The notes beneath the pieces are model-generated. The model had not been told where the DNA came from. It saw only the letters and a list, made by a program, of their open reading frames with translations, and made no database searches. The position numbers and the translations under genes are program-made. From Desulfosarcina cetonica JCM 12296 (GTDB lineage: Bacteria; Desulfobacterota; Desulfobacteria; Desulfobacterales; Desulfosarcinaceae), in NCBI RefSeq assembly GCF_001311845.1, contig NZ_BBCC01000008.1:1-64000 (forward strand): a stretch of DNA of 64,000 bases, in the 5' to 3' direction. Positions 8,818-18,215 of the stretch are shown here, piece after piece; position 1 is the stretch's first letter, and every line of letters begins with the position of its first letter.

Positions 8818-8844
8818 CGGCCACCTGGAAACGGGTGGCCGTTT
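8818..8844 (+). terminator. Intrinsic terminator after the small-gene string
   Basis: CGGCCACC (8818-8825) pairs with GGTGGCCG (8834-8841), followed by TTTC. It directly follows the last small gene at 8810. Confidence 0.65.
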
Positions 8845-8898
8845 CATTTCACGGTCCGATTTCAGGTTTTTTCAGGAGACGGCGGTCCTGTTTCCCAG

Positions 8899-9260
8899 AG
8901 TCACCGAATCAGTGACTTTAACCGATCTCCCGCCACATGGGTAGGGAATAGTAGGCAAAATTGCTGAAAAATGCTGAAATTCAGGTTGAAAATGGTCTCC
9001 ATGCGCGCGGAGACAATGTGCCTCGTGGGTGGGCAACAGTAGGCAAAAGGCGCTCACACGCAATAGGACCCTCCAACCTTGGATAGTCCTCCCCGTGGAT
9101 TGTGACCACCAATCCAAAGTTGGATTCGTTAATCATGGTGACATCGACATCCTGTAGACCGCCAGGGGTGTGTTTAGTGAACACCCACACGCAAGAGCAA
9201 AAGAGGTGCCCTCAAATTTGAGGGGATCTCCATGGGATTGTAATCGCCTCAAAGTTGAGG
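8899..9260. repeat. Cluster of six short palindromes, no gene
   Basis: The 533-bp stretch 8811-9343 shows no credible gene. It holds AGTCAC...GTGACT (8899-8917), GTCTCC...GGAGAC (8995-9014), AATCCAA-AG-TTGGATT (9111-9126), GGGTGT...ACACCC (9166-9186), the perfect 16-mer CCCTCAAATTTGAGGG (9209-9224) and CCTCAA-AG-TTGAGG (9247-9260). The phrase AGTAGGCAAAA also occurs twice (8950 and 9040). Several related palindromes in a row suggest operators or a cis-acting replication or partition region; the function is not known. Confidence 0.45.
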
Positions 9261-9343
9261 GCGTTGATTGTCCATGGCGTAAAATAGTTGCGCGATATTG
9301 TACCTCCTTAACGTATCGGTAAACGGGAGGATGAGGCGATAAG

Positions 9344-10387
9344 TCAATAGATTCTTAAACCGCTAGGAGCTGGTATTCCAGATTTTCCTACTTGTTCATT
9401 ATTTGTATTAATAGCTGAGTTGTCGATAACTTTTTGACCTTCTTCCATGGTAATTAAATTGTGCTCTAGAAGTACATCTAATATTCCTAAATATAATGAT
9501 AAAATATTGTAGCCTCCATAAAGAACGCCCTCGGAGTTTCTTGAATTTTCTATAATTTCATTGCTTTCATCCTGGGTGATTATTTTTTTGGATATCATTG
9601 CAGTAAGAAAAAGATCTGAAAGATATACAATTCGGTTTGATATAATTCCGTCATTTTTTAAATCTGATATCTCATCTTTTATTCTTATATTGAAATCGTC
9701 ATCCAATATTTTCTTTTTTTCCATTAAGGCAATTAAATTTTTTGAAAATAATAGAACATCGTACCCAGCAAATCCATTTGATATTTTGTCGTTATAACTT
9801 GTATTTTCATCAGCATAGGTTATTGGCGGTGTTAAAATGGAAAATATTTTGGAGAGTATTTTTTGGGTTTTATACCAATTAGTTTTATTACTGGCAACGC
9901 ACAAATCGTAGTCGTTTTTATTTGTTATGTATTTAGTCAGGGTAAATACATATTTAACGCCTGAATCTTTCGGGAAGTTTTCTATGGTTTCAAAAAAATA
10001 AGAATTGTTTTTTTTGGTTTTTGGATTCCATACTTCCATCATGTTAGGATTGTAATTTTTTTCAATCGTTATGATCTCTATATTATTACCGAAAGAAATT
10101 TGACAGTGAAGTTTTTCTTCTTCCTTTTCTCCAATATTAGTAATAGAGATAGCTAAGTTTGGTGAGGGAATCGAAGCGGGAGATTGAATTTTAAATTTTC
10201 CAGCGTAAACGTTAACTGTAGCTCTTGGGCTGTTGTATTCATCTAATATAGATATGTCCGGTTTTTCCGGTGGATTTGCCACTAGTATGGCACTCACCAC
10301 TGAGACAATAATCGGAAGGACCAAACTACAAAACATACGATCTAAAATACCATATAATTTATTTTTGGTCCTTTGAGAATCTTCCAT
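9344..10387 (-). CDS. AT-rich membrane-anchored hypothetical protein, 347 aa
   Basis: An N-terminal membrane segment (about residues 18-38, MFCSLVLPIIVSVVSAILVA) precedes a long polar domain with no recognised motif. The DNA is much more AT-rich than its neighbours and the gene lies at the end of an integrated element next to a tRNA remnant, which points to recent acquisition as cargo. Such accessory genes are often phage-defence or surface functions, but nothing in the sequence shows this. A bidirectional-looking hairpin lies upstream at 10690. Confidence 0.6.
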   Translation of the reverse strand: MEDSQRTKNKLYGILDRMFCSLVLPIIVSVVSAILVANPPEKPDISILDEYNSPRATVNVYAGKFKIQSPASIPSPNLAISITNIGEKEEEKLHCQISFGNNIEIITIEKNYNPNMMEVWNPKTKKNNSYFFETIENFPKDSGVKYVFTLTKYITNKNDYDLCVASNKTNWYKTQKILSKIFSILTPPITYADENTSYNDKISNGFAGYDVLLFSKNLIALMEKKKILDDDFNIRIKDEISDLKNDGIISNRIVYLSDLFLTAMISKKIITQDESNEIIENSRNSEGVLYGGYNILSLYLGILDVLLEHNLITMEEGQKVIDNSAINTNNEQVGKSGIPAPSGLRIY

Positions 10388-10396
10388 TTAAACGCA

Positions 10397-10492
10397 TCAG
10401 AATAAAGGGATTAGGAATTTTACAGTTACGATAGATGCAACAGCTGGAATGATTACTGAGAACAAGACACCTTTTATCGCTTTTTTTAACAT
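10397..10492 (-). CDS. Possible 31-aa membrane peptide
   Basis: A 31-codon frame (MLKKAIKGVLFSVIIPAVAS...) ends 9 bases before the start of the 347-aa gene. It is basic at the N-terminus and then hydrophobic, as in single-span peptides. The ribosome binding site is weak, so this is tentative. Confidence 0.25.
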   Translation of the reverse strand: MLKKAIKGVLFSVIIPAVASIVTVKFLIPLF

Positions 10493-10689
10493 TTTTCAAG
10501 AACTCCATGAAATTAGGTTTTTTTATACGCCAGTGTATACAAATGTATATTTATTCCTACTAATCAACCAGAATTCGCCTATATTTTAGGCTATCACCAC
10601 AGAACAGCAATTATTGCGCCATGATCATTAATAAATTGTGCGGATTACAAAAATTGCACAGTGCGTTACGTTTTTTGCACCTCTAAAAA

Positions 10690-10727
10690 AACTATTTGAT
10701 ATTAATGTATATTAACATCAAATAGTT
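10690..10727. terminator. Long AT-rich inverted repeat
   Basis: AACTATTTGAT (10690-10700) and ATCAAATAGTT (10717-10727) are perfect inverted copies with a further TAAT/ATTA pair inside, and T-rich sequence follows on one side. It may end transcription or be an operator upstream of the AT-rich gene. The rest of 10728-11054 shows no gene I trust; the minus-strand frame there has no recognisable content. Confidence 0.4.
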
Positions 10728-11054
10728 ATATATTTTACTTTGCGCAAGACAAATATCTGAAGCAAGTATGTTGCCATACCCTATGCCGGATGTAGGAAAT
10801 AGGACGACATTCGAAGAGCATCTGAGGATTTCCCCTTCTTTTTCGATCATGAAGGTCGGTTGACAATCCAGATGCAAACTGATCAGAAGGCAGGCGATAT
10901 GCTTGACTACTTGGACCATTGACCGTACCTATAAAACGGGACGGGATAAATAGTTGTAGAGATTGTTTTCTTGTTGGCAATTTTTTGACGGTGGGGGGGC
11001 AAAAAGGTAGATTTTTGAGCTGAGTGCGGGGACTGTCCTGTGTGGACCAAGAAA

Positions 11055-11095
11055 AAGGGCTCAGCGGGTGATTTCGCTAAGCCCTTATTTTGTTT
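11055..11095 (+). terminator. Intrinsic terminator
   Basis: AAGGGCTCAGCG (11055-11066) pairs with CGCTAAGCCCTT (11075-11086) with one mismatch, followed by ATTTTGTTT. In the minus direction the loop is also preceded by an A-rich stretch. It lies beside the tRNA remnant and may have been the tRNA terminator. Confidence 0.6.
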
Positions 11096-11128
11096 GGCTC
11101 CCCAGTACGGACTCGAACTGTGGACCCC
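11095..11128 (-). other. tRNA-Asn 3'-end remnant, probable attachment site
   Basis: Read on the minus strand, this sequence ends in GTTCGAGTCC...CTGGGGAGCCA, the TPsiC arm, acceptor strand and CCA of tRNA-Asn (family knowledge: Asn tRNAs end in GGAGCCA). The T stem has mismatches and the 5' half is absent, so it is not a functional tRNA. Together with the recombinase at the window start, this suggests the right attachment site of the first element. The stretch to 11488 contains no gene I can support. Confidence 0.45.
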
Positions 11129-11479
11129 GAAGGATAATACACCTGGAAACGGATCTGATCAGTGAGGGACAGCGCCCCTCACACTGACTATATCGGATGG
11201 TCCGGATCCGAATTTGGGCGGCAACCCCTGGCCGGTTACCGGTTCCCCGGGGCAAGATGATAATCCGGTAATGTTTCGGTCATCCCCCGGCAAGGTGCGG
11301 GGGATATATCAAGGCGCAACACGGAACATTCCCCACCGTGTTACTTCCTCTTTCTCCCGGCCGGGCTGCCTTTGGTGGTCCGGCTCTTCATTTTAGATAG
11401 TGCAAGCTGCAACCACCGTCCATCAAGATGTGGAATTCTGCAAAACGTTGGACTATGGTTGGACAAAAAAGGTTTTTAA

Positions 11480-11512
11480 AAAATAAAAGGCTAACCGATC
11501 GTCGGTTAACCC
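11480..11512 (-). terminator. Terminator of tRNA-Arg
   Basis: On the minus strand GGTTAACCGA pairs with TCGGTTAGCC and is followed by TTTTATTTTTT. It lies just downstream of the tRNA-Arg gene. Confidence 0.7.
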
Positions 11513-11524
11513 CCTTGTCTTTAT

Positions 11525-11600
11525 TGGTGCCCCCGGCGTGAATCGAACACGCGGCACATGGATTAGGAATCCATTGCTCTATCCACTGAGCTACGGGGGC
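11525..11600 (-). tRNA. tRNA-Arg (anticodon CCT)
   Basis: The 76-nt minus-strand sequence starts GCCCCCGTAGCTCAG and ends GCCGGGGGCACCA. It has a perfect 7-bp acceptor stem, a D arm, an anticodon arm ATGGATT-CCT-AATCCAT, a TPsiC arm with GTTCGATTC, and an encoded CCA. The anticodon CCU reads the arginine codon AGG. Confidence 0.95.
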
Positions 11601-12072
11601 TAAGTTTAATTATCGCATTTGGTTGGGACGTTTTTTCGGACTGCTTTTTTTCGTAAAATCATGGATTGTGCCCGTAACTTTTCCAGGGGATTTTTCCTGT
11701 TGCCGGGCAGCCGCCCTCGGATCGGGGTCGTTAACGATTTTATATCGGTCAAATACCGATCTTGCCTGACGCCCCGAAACCAGCATTGCCACTTCTCAGG
11801 CACACCGGAACGAACCATGTTTCTCACTGCAATCCGCCTGAAATCGTGGAAGTGTCTTAAGCCAATCTTTGCGTCTTTGCAAGCTTTTTCACAGGCTTTA
11901 TCGAACCCTTTTATCCCATCTTTTCGGGGTCTATTGAGGAAAACAGAGGCGCGTAGCCCCCCTTTCTAAAGAAAAGGGTTCAGCTAGTCGAGTCGCTCTT
12001 TTATCCTTCGGACAGCGTAGCCCGTTTGCGCATGGGATGACTAGGTTAAAACCGAGAGGAGATGGCCAAAAT
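11601..12072. other. Intergenic stretch without a supported gene
   Basis: No open frame here has family resemblance or a ribosome binding site. It separates the tRNA-Arg gene from the tRNA-Lys remnant and probably carries the tRNA-Arg promoter upstream of 11600 on the minus strand. Confidence 0.4.
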
Positions 12073-12109
12073 AAAAAAGGGGCAACCCTGATAAGGTTAC
12101 CCCTTTTTT
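12073..12109 (-). terminator. Strong intrinsic terminator of the former tRNA-Lys
   Basis: AAAAAAGGGGCAACC and GGTTACCCCTTTTTT form a long stem with T-runs on both sides, so it could act in both directions. It is placed as expected for the terminator of the tRNA-Lys copy at 12118. Confidence 0.8.
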
Positions 12110-12117
12110 ATTTGTTT

Positions 12118-12165
12118 TGGTGGGCCGTGAAGGAATCGAACCTTCAACCTACTGATTAAGAGTAA
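12118..12165 (-). other. tRNA-Lys(CTT) 3' fragment, attachment site
   Basis: The minus strand reads ACTCTTAATCAG, then GAAGGTTCGATTCCTTC, then CGGCCCACCA. That is the anticodon loop, T arm and acceptor end of tRNA-Lys(CTT). The 5' half (D arm and the first acceptor strand) is missing. A tyrosine recombinase gene starts 90 bp away, so this is most likely one end (att) of an island integrated into the tRNA-Lys gene. Confidence 0.75.
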
Positions 12166-12256
12166 GTTCGCCATATAGTAACTACCCGAGAATATACAAA
12201 TAAATACGATGCTAAGAGACAAGCTTGTCATCAGTCTGCCAAAAATATATTGGTTA

Positions 12257-13291
12257 TTATTCAAGCAAATCAACGGCTGTCCTTTTCTTATTGATGGCAA
12301 CGTGTGTGTAAACCTGAGTTGTGGCAATATCTTCATGGCCCAATAATTCCTGGATCGTTCTCAGGTCCGCGTCAGCTTCGAGCATGTGGGTTGCAAAGCT
12401 ATGCCTCAAGATATGCGGCGTCACCTTTTTCAATATACCGGCTTTTTCAATCGCGTTCCATAATGGCCGGCGAATGTCTGTCAATTGCTTGCCGGTTCGC
12501 AGTGAAGGAAATGCCAGGGTTTCATCCCACGGGACTTTCGTTTTTGGATTCGAAATAAGATCGTCCATCAAAGAAAAATGTCTTTTCATCGCTTCGGATA
12601 AAGTTTGTGTCATCGGCACCGTTCTGGTCTTGTCACCCTTACCGATTACAGTTATCGAACAGCCTGTAAAATCAACATTATATCGTTTCAACGTCATCAC
12701 TTCATTGGCCCTTAATCCAGCGTGGTACAAACAAAGAAACATGGCTTGTCGATGTGGACCGGCATTGTGAAAAATAGCCATACATTCTGACTTTGTTAGG
12801 ACTTTGGGCGGTTTTCTCTTATAAGGGAGCTTTGACATCTTGATAGGCATAGTCTGGCAGTACCCGTTTTGATATGCCCACTTCCAGAAACCGGAAAAAT
12901 AGATCAACTCAAGGTTGATGGCCCTGTGCTTTTTGCCAATATCGTTGACCCTTTTTCTCTTGTAAGCTTCAATCGTTGATGTGTACACGAAATCAAAGTG
13001 CATTTTGCGGAACATGGACATTATAGGGCCACGAAGGATCCTATCTTTTTCCTCCCACGTTTTATGAGCTTTGTGCAGCTTTTCATATTCAAGGTGGGCA
13101 TTGACCAGATCACCAATATTGTTGTAGGATTTTTTTTGCCTACCGTCTTCCTGATCACACTGGCGCTTTAAATAAGTATATGCTTTTTCAGCTTCAGCCT
13201 TTGAACCATAAAAGACCATACGGGTGCGGTTGCCTACACCACGGCTTACATCCAACTGATATTTATCTGTCCCTATTTCACGCACGGCCAT
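12257..13291 (-). CDS. Tyrosine recombinase (island integrase)
   Basis: The protein has an N-terminal SAM-like domain and a C-terminal catalytic domain. The full catalytic set is visible: Arg in HAGLRANE, Lys in GKGDKTRTVP, His-x-x-Arg in HILRHSFATHML, His in LLGHEDI and Tyr in TTQVYTHV. It integrates or excises DNA by breaking and rejoining strands through a 3'-phosphotyrosine link. I take the ATG at 13291 as start. The frame is open to a TTG at 13348, but that would overlap the 60-aa frame upstream by 70 bases. Its nearness to the tRNA-Lys fragment makes it the integrase of the island that begins here. Confidence 0.85.
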   Translation of the reverse strand: MAVREIGTDKYQLDVSRGVGNRTRMVFYGSKAEAEKAYTYLKRQCDQEDGRQKKSYNNIGDLVNAHLEYEKLHKAHKTWEEKDRILRGPIMSMFRKMHFDFVYTSTIEAYKRKRVNDIGKKHRAINLELIYFSGFWKWAYQNGYCQTMPIKMSKLPYKRKPPKVLTKSECMAIFHNAGPHRQAMFLCLYHAGLRANEVMTLKRYNVDFTGCSITVIGKGDKTRTVPMTQTLSEAMKRHFSLMDDLISNPKTKVPWDETLAFPSLRTGKQLTDIRRPLWNAIEKAGILKKVTPHILRHSFATHMLEADADLRTIQELLGHEDIATTQVYTHVAINKKRTAVDLLE

Positions 13292-13460
13292 TCGATTTTT
13301 TAACACGGGTAAGTTGTTTATGTAAACGTCTGGATATCTCTTGTTCAATATCCCGGTCTGACCGTTGAGGAGTGGCCCCGACTCCCAAATGGTCCATCAG
13401 CGCCGATAGTTGCTTTTTGATGGCCTCAAGGTCTTTCTTTATCTGTACTGTTTCAGTCAA
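13278..13460 (-). CDS. Small helical protein before integrase, 60 aa
   Basis: The frame starts at a TTG with GAGG upstream and ends 14 bases inside the integrase gene. The product (MTETVQIKKDLEAIKKQLSA...) looks like a short coiled coil. It might be an accessory recombination or antitoxin-like protein; no family is recognised. Confidence 0.35.
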   Translation of the reverse strand: MTETVQIKKDLEAIKKQLSALMDHLGVGATPQRSDRDIEQEISRRLHKQLTRVKKSNGRA

Positions 13461-13995
13461 GCCAGCCTCAATCTGGTGGATTGAAGATTAGCGCACGAAC
13501 TCTCTTTCAAGTTCATCAATGACACCCATTTTTTTTCCTGAATTGTTTTTATTTAATGAAAAATGAAAAGCTGCCATTGTAATAAGATTAGGACAAATTT
13601 GTTTGTAACCCATTGATTTTACATGCCTGTTGGATATGCAACGAATTTATAATTTCAGTGGGTTAGCATCAGAACAAATTTCCCGTTGTAATAGGATTTG
13701 ATTCCATTTCCGTATTAATGTAATTTAAGCGTAGACCCATCCAGGATTTCAGCATCATTGAAAACATTTAACGCTGAGACCATATTAAGAGTCGATTTAC
13801 GTTAAGCAGTTACATTAGTTATCAAATTGGGAGCCTACATCTGTATTCCTGGCGAAAATTAAAATCGTGATGTAAATCAGTTGAGTATGAGGCGCTGCAG
13901 TTTCTATTTCAGAGGGGGATCAGGCTCAATTGTAGGATTGTAAACCATTGTTACATAGAAAAAGAAATGATTGTCAAGAAAAAAATTCATAATAG
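13461..13995. promoter_or_regulatory. 535-bp regulatory intergenic region with TGTAA...TTACA repeats
   Basis: No gene is visible. Two related inverted motifs occur: TGTAACCCATTGATTTTACA at 13604-13623 and GTAAACCATTGTTAC at 13940-13954. The second lies about 45 bp before the XRE gene. They look like repressor operators, most simply for the adjacent XRE protein controlling itself and the divergent integrase. Confidence 0.4.
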
Positions 13996-14562
13996 ATGAA
14001 AAAATACATGGTTGACATCAATTTTTATGAAGTCCTTGAACGTATCGAAAGGGAGATGGAAGGTTATTCCCGAACTGAATGGGCGAATAAAGTGGGCGTG
14101 AGGATCAACGTGGTGTCCAATATTCACGGTGCCAACGCCAGGCAAAATCCTTCATTAAATTACATATTGGCTGTATCTGTGGCGACCCGGAAACCGATGG
14201 ACTATTTTCTATGGGGACGAGCTTCCTACATTTCATCTGAATTGCCTGATAAGATAGTAAAAGAGGATGAAAAGTTATACTCGAATCTCGACACCACCGA
14301 AGATATGATTGATTCGGCGACTCAAGACCCGGAGATGGGCAAACGGGTGCGCTATTGGCGTGAAGATATGGGTTTCAGTGTAGCAGAAGTTTCAAAACGT
14401 TCCGGCTTACCTGTCGATCTAATCAAAAGCATCGAGGCTGGCAATAACACAAGTACGGATGTGATCGTAAAACTGGCCAATACCTTGCGGTGTTCAATCG
14501 ATTTTTTACTGGGGTGCGGTGGTTCCTCCGTTGCTCACTATCCAATTGTAAGCAGGAAGTAG
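13996..14562 (+). CDS. XRE-family transcriptional regulator with two HTH regions
   Basis: The C-terminal part (about residues 115-172: GKRVRYWREDMGFSVAEVSK ... LIKSIEAGNNTSTDVIVKLA) is a classical Cro/CI-type helix-turn-helix. The N-terminal part (SRTEWANKVGVRINVVSNIH ... NYILAVSVATRKPMDYFL) looks like a second, diverged copy. Such proteins repress mobile-element genes. The start is uncertain: neither the ATG at 13996 nor the one at 14008 has a clear Shine-Dalgarno sequence. The operator-like repeats upstream suggest autoregulation. Confidence 0.75.
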   Translation: MKKYMVDINFYEVLERIEREMEGYSRTEWANKVGVRINVVSNIHGANARQNPSLNYILAVSVATRKPMDYFLWGRASYISSELPDKIVKEDEKLYSNLDTTEDMIDSATQDPEMGKRVRYWREDMGFSVAEVSKRSGLPVDLIKSIEAGNNTSTDVIVKLANTLRCSIDFLLGCGGSSVAHYPIVSRK

Positions 14563-14623
14563 GGCCGGGCAGCAAAACTCAATTCGCAGTATATTTTCAT
14601 ATAACAATGGCTTAAGTGGCCGA

Positions 14624-15296
14624 TCACGACGAATTTGTCCTAATGGCCTTTCGCCCAAAAGGCAGCCCCAACTTGTTCATACGGCTACGAAGGGTGTTGG
14701 GATGGATGTTTAACTGTGCGGCCGCACCATCCTTTCCCTGGATTTTGCCGTTAGTCGATTGAAGGACGGCTTCGATGTGTCGACACATGACCTCATCAAG
14801 GGTGTGAGCGGCCGGCTGGATTTTTCATCTAAAAGCGCCCGAACTTCTATATCCGATCGTTCCCCTGCCAGATCATCGAAACGCAGGGGGAGATTTTCAT
14901 CGCGGCTTTGATGCCTGATCAAGGCGCGCTCTACCATGTTTTCCAACTCCCTGACATTTCCCGGCCATGCATAGGCGGTCAGACGTTCCATGCGCCGGGG
15001 GCCAACACCGGGTGCTCCGACAGGCCGAACGCCTTGAGTTTGCGGTCGATGAAGTGATGGACCAATGAGGGGATGTCGGACTTACGCTGGCGCAGGGGCG
15101 GGATGTGAATGGGAAAGACATTGAGACGGAACCACAAGTCTTCCCGGAACCGGCCTTCCTTGACCATCTCGGCCAGGTTGCGATGCGTGGCCGCGACGAT
15201 GCGGACATCCACTTCGATGGGTTCCACCCCGCCGACCCTTTCAACGAGCCTGTCCTGAAGCACGCGTAGCCCGTCCTGAAGCACGCGTAGACGATA
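14624..15296 (-). pseudogene. Sigma-54-dependent regulator, C-terminal part (split gene)
   Basis: This is the continuation of the gene at 18368-19245. It encodes the end of the AAA+ domain (VDVRIVAATHRNLAEMVKEG, REDLWFRLNVFPIHIPPLRQ, AYAWPGNVRELENMVERAL) and a Fis-like DNA-binding end (AAQLNIHPNTLRSRMNKLGL), ending at 14624. Frame changes near 14990 and 14825 break it further. Next to the insertion, a 21-bp segment encoding LRVLQD plus one residue is tandemly duplicated in frame. An IS110/IS1111 element separates the two halves, so the regulator cannot be made intact. Confidence 0.85.
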
Positions 15297-15415
15297 TGGT
15301 TGAACGCCAGCCAGACGACCACCAATAGAAAAGCCTGCCAAACCTTGAAAACGTGGGTTATAGTCAGCGTTCATGAGAAAACCCAACTACAGAGCCAAAA
15401 TCAAGGAGGCAGGCC

Positions 15416-16522
15416 GTGAGCAAGATAGTAAAATATGTTGGTTTGGATGTCCACAAAGATTCGATCACCATTGCCATCGCCGATGAAGGCCGTGACGGAA
15501 ACGTCCGGGTTTATGGGAAAATCAACAACGACATGGGGCAGATAGATCAAGTTATGCGAAAGCTGATCTCAACAAACGGCGAACTGCGGTGTGTCTATGA
15601 AGCCGGCCCTTGCGGATACCCAATATACAGGCATCTAACGCGCCAGGGCATTGATTGCGTGGTCGTAGCCCCGGCGCTGATCCCCAGGAAAGCGGGTGAT
15701 CGGGTTAAAAATGATCGCGTGATGCGACCAACCTGGCGACACTCCACCGTTCAGGCGAACTGACATCGGTGTATGTTCCCGATGAGACGGATGAAGCTGC
15801 GGGACCTGGTTCGAACGCGAAAGGATATCACCATCGCCCTGCGTAAGGCCAAACAACAGATCAATGCGTTTGTGTTGCGCCAAGGGTTCAGCTATCCGGG
15901 CAAATCCAAATGGAGTAAAGCCCATTTAAATTGGCTGAAGGAGTTGAAAATGCCGCATCCGGCCCAGCAGATCGCCATTACCGAGTATCTGGACGCCATG
16001 GAAAACCATGAAGCCCGCGTCAAACGCCTCGAAAAAGCGATTGTGGCATCCTGCCAGACCTGGCGTCTTTTGCCGGTTGTCGACGCCCCGCAGGCGCTCC
16101 GGGGAATTTGCATGGTCAGCGCGGTAACCCTGGTCGCTGAACTGGGCGATTTGACACGCTTCGACAAGCCCACACAACTGATGGCTTACATGGGGCTGGT
16201 CCCGTCGGAACATTCAAGTGGCCCCACTGTCAAAAGGGGGCCTATTACCAAAACCGGCAATACCCATGTCCGCAGAACATTGATCGAATCGGCGCAAGCC
16301 TATCGGCTGCCGGCCCGGAAAAGCATCACGATCCGAAAACGCCAGGACGGCTTACCCGAAGATGTTTGTGAGATCGCCTGGAATGCGCAGCTGCGATTAT
16401 GCCACCGCTACCGCAGGCTAATGGCAAGGGGCAAAAGCCACAACCTTGTCGTTACGGCGATCGCACGTGAACTGGCCGGGTTCATCTGGGCCATCGCCCG
16501 GATCGTTCCCATGGCGACGTGA
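15416..16522 (+). pseudogene. IS110-family transposase (frameshifted)
   Basis: The N-terminal DEDD domain (GLDVHKDSITIAIADEGRDG ... VYEAGPCGYPIYRHL) and the C-terminal transposase_20 domain (LRGICMVSAVTLVAELGDLT ... YMGLVPSEHSSGPTVKRGPI) are both present. AAGGAGGC precedes the GTG start. About one base is missing near 15719 and two near 15800, so the middle (expected DRRDATNLATLHRSGELTSV) is out of frame. The enzyme would act with a non-coding guide RNA, as established for IS110/IS1111 elements. Confidence 0.85.
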
Positions 16523-16899
16523 GTCATTGTGATGTTAATGGACGCCGCTGAATCGGGCTGGACTATAGCGTGGAAACCCAGGCCTATCAAGGCCAAGCCC
16601 TAAAGGTGCTCGCTACGCTCGCAGCCTTGACAGCCCTGACTTTCCACGCTGGACGGAACTTAGCGACGGCGAGAGAAGCGCGACTGTCGCTCCGGCTCAA
16701 GAAGCTGGAAAATTACTTCTCGGTGCAATCCTCAAAAAGAAGAAAAAGGGACCTGCGTAATCAAAAAACCAAGATAACCATCGAGCGTTTGGATAGGGGC
16801 GCGGTCGCGGTTTGGAGAACCCTCGTCGCTCCTATCGGAATAGGTCCTTGCGGCTGAAACTCCAGCTTGTAGACCGAGGCAGCTCCACGACGAAGCTTA

Positions 16900-18215
16900 G
16901 GCGTCAAGCAAAAATAACTTGAACAATCATGCCCATCCGACTACGATGGATATATGACAGACATGCCCACGATAGAGAAGAAATTTCAAGCGTTGTCTTC
17001 ACGGTTGGACGAGGCTGCCTTGCGCGCCTGGGCGGCAGCGGAAGCCCGTAGCCTTGGGCGTGGTGGTGTCAGTTTGGTCGCCAAGGCGACAGGCTTGTCG
17101 CGCACGACGATTTATGCCGGTCTTGCCGAATTGCAGGCTACCACTGTGCCTCCGGGGAAGACGCGTGGCGAGCGGAAGCGAATCCGAGCGACTGGCGGCG
17201 GACGAAAGAAGCTGGTCGACAAGGATGCCGCTCTGATGGAGGCGCTTGACACCTTGGTGAATCCAGTTACACGCGGTGACCCGATGTCGCCTCTCCGGTG
17301 GACCTGCAAGAGTACCCACCGACTGGCCGAAGAGCTCAATCGAAAAGGACATCGAATCGGTCAACGCACGGTGTGCAACCTGTTGCGACAAGCTGGATTC
17401 AGCCTGCAATCGACACGAAAGACCCGTGAGGGCATACAGCATGAAGACCGGGATGCGCAGTTTTCCTATATTTCCCAAACGGTTGCCGGGTACCAGGCGG
17501 CAGGTGATCCGGTCATTTCTGTCGATACCAAGAAAAAGGAGTTGATCGGCGATTTCAAGAATGCTGGCCGTGAATGGCAGCCTCAGGGCGAACCGGAACC
17601 AGTCAGGTTCATGACTTCATTGATCGCGAACTGGGTAAAGTGGCGCCATATGGCGTTTACGATGTCACGGCCAACAACGGATGGGTCAGCGTGGGTATTG
17701 ACCACGATACCGCAGAGTTTGCAGTGGAAAGCATTCGGCGATGGTGGCGGGAGATGGGATCGCCGGCCTACCCCGATGCTCGGCGTCTTTTGATTACCGC
17801 CGACTGCGGTGGCAGTAACGGGAACCGCGTGCGGCTGTGGCGCCGCGAGTTGCAGAAACTGGCGGACGAGTTGGGGTTGCCAGTCCAAGTGTGTCATTTT
17901 CCTCCCGGCACCAGCAAGTGGAACAAGATTGAGCACCGCATGTTTTGTCATATCACAGCCAACTGGCGCGGTCGCCCACTTCTCAGTCGTCAGGTCGTTG
18001 TGAATCTCATCGGCAACACGGTAACCAGGACCGGTTTGAGCATCAAGGCCGCTATCGATGAAAACACTTACGCAAAAGGCATTAAGGTTTCCGATGAGGA
18101 ACTTGCCACCTTCGCCATAGAGCGGGACAATTTTCATAGGGAATGGAATTACCGATTACTCCCTCGAAATACTCATGGCTGATTTAAAATGTTCAATTTA
18201 TTTTTGCTCGATGCC
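16900..18215 (+). mobile_element. ISAzo13-type insertion sequence, 1316 bp, inside IS110 copy 1
   Basis: Imperfect terminal inverted repeats begin GGCGTCAAGCAAAAATAA on the left and GGCATCGAGCAAAAATAA on the right (reverse strand). They are flanked by a TTA direct repeat (16897-16899 and 18216-18218). The flanking sequence is the IS110 3' region: its conserved phrase CCGAGGCAGCTCCACGACGA ends just before the left repeat, as in copy 2 at 32070. It carries one transposase gene. Confidence 0.85.
16954..18182 (+). pseudogene. ISAzo13-type DDE transposase (frameshifted)
   Basis: The sequence follows the family from the N-terminal HTH region (LVAKATGLSRTTIYAGLAEL) through DPVISVDTKKKELIGDFKN, LLITADCGGSNGNRVRLWR and NKIEHRMFCHIT, which carry the D, D and E catalytic positions. 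The frame changes at 17606-17607; one more G would join EPVR to VHDFIDREL. The gene fills its element. Confidence 0.85.

Noticed and set aside
10735-10980. 81-aa minus-strand frame
   Set aside because: It has no ribosome site, no family resemblance and unusual composition; likely chance or a relic.
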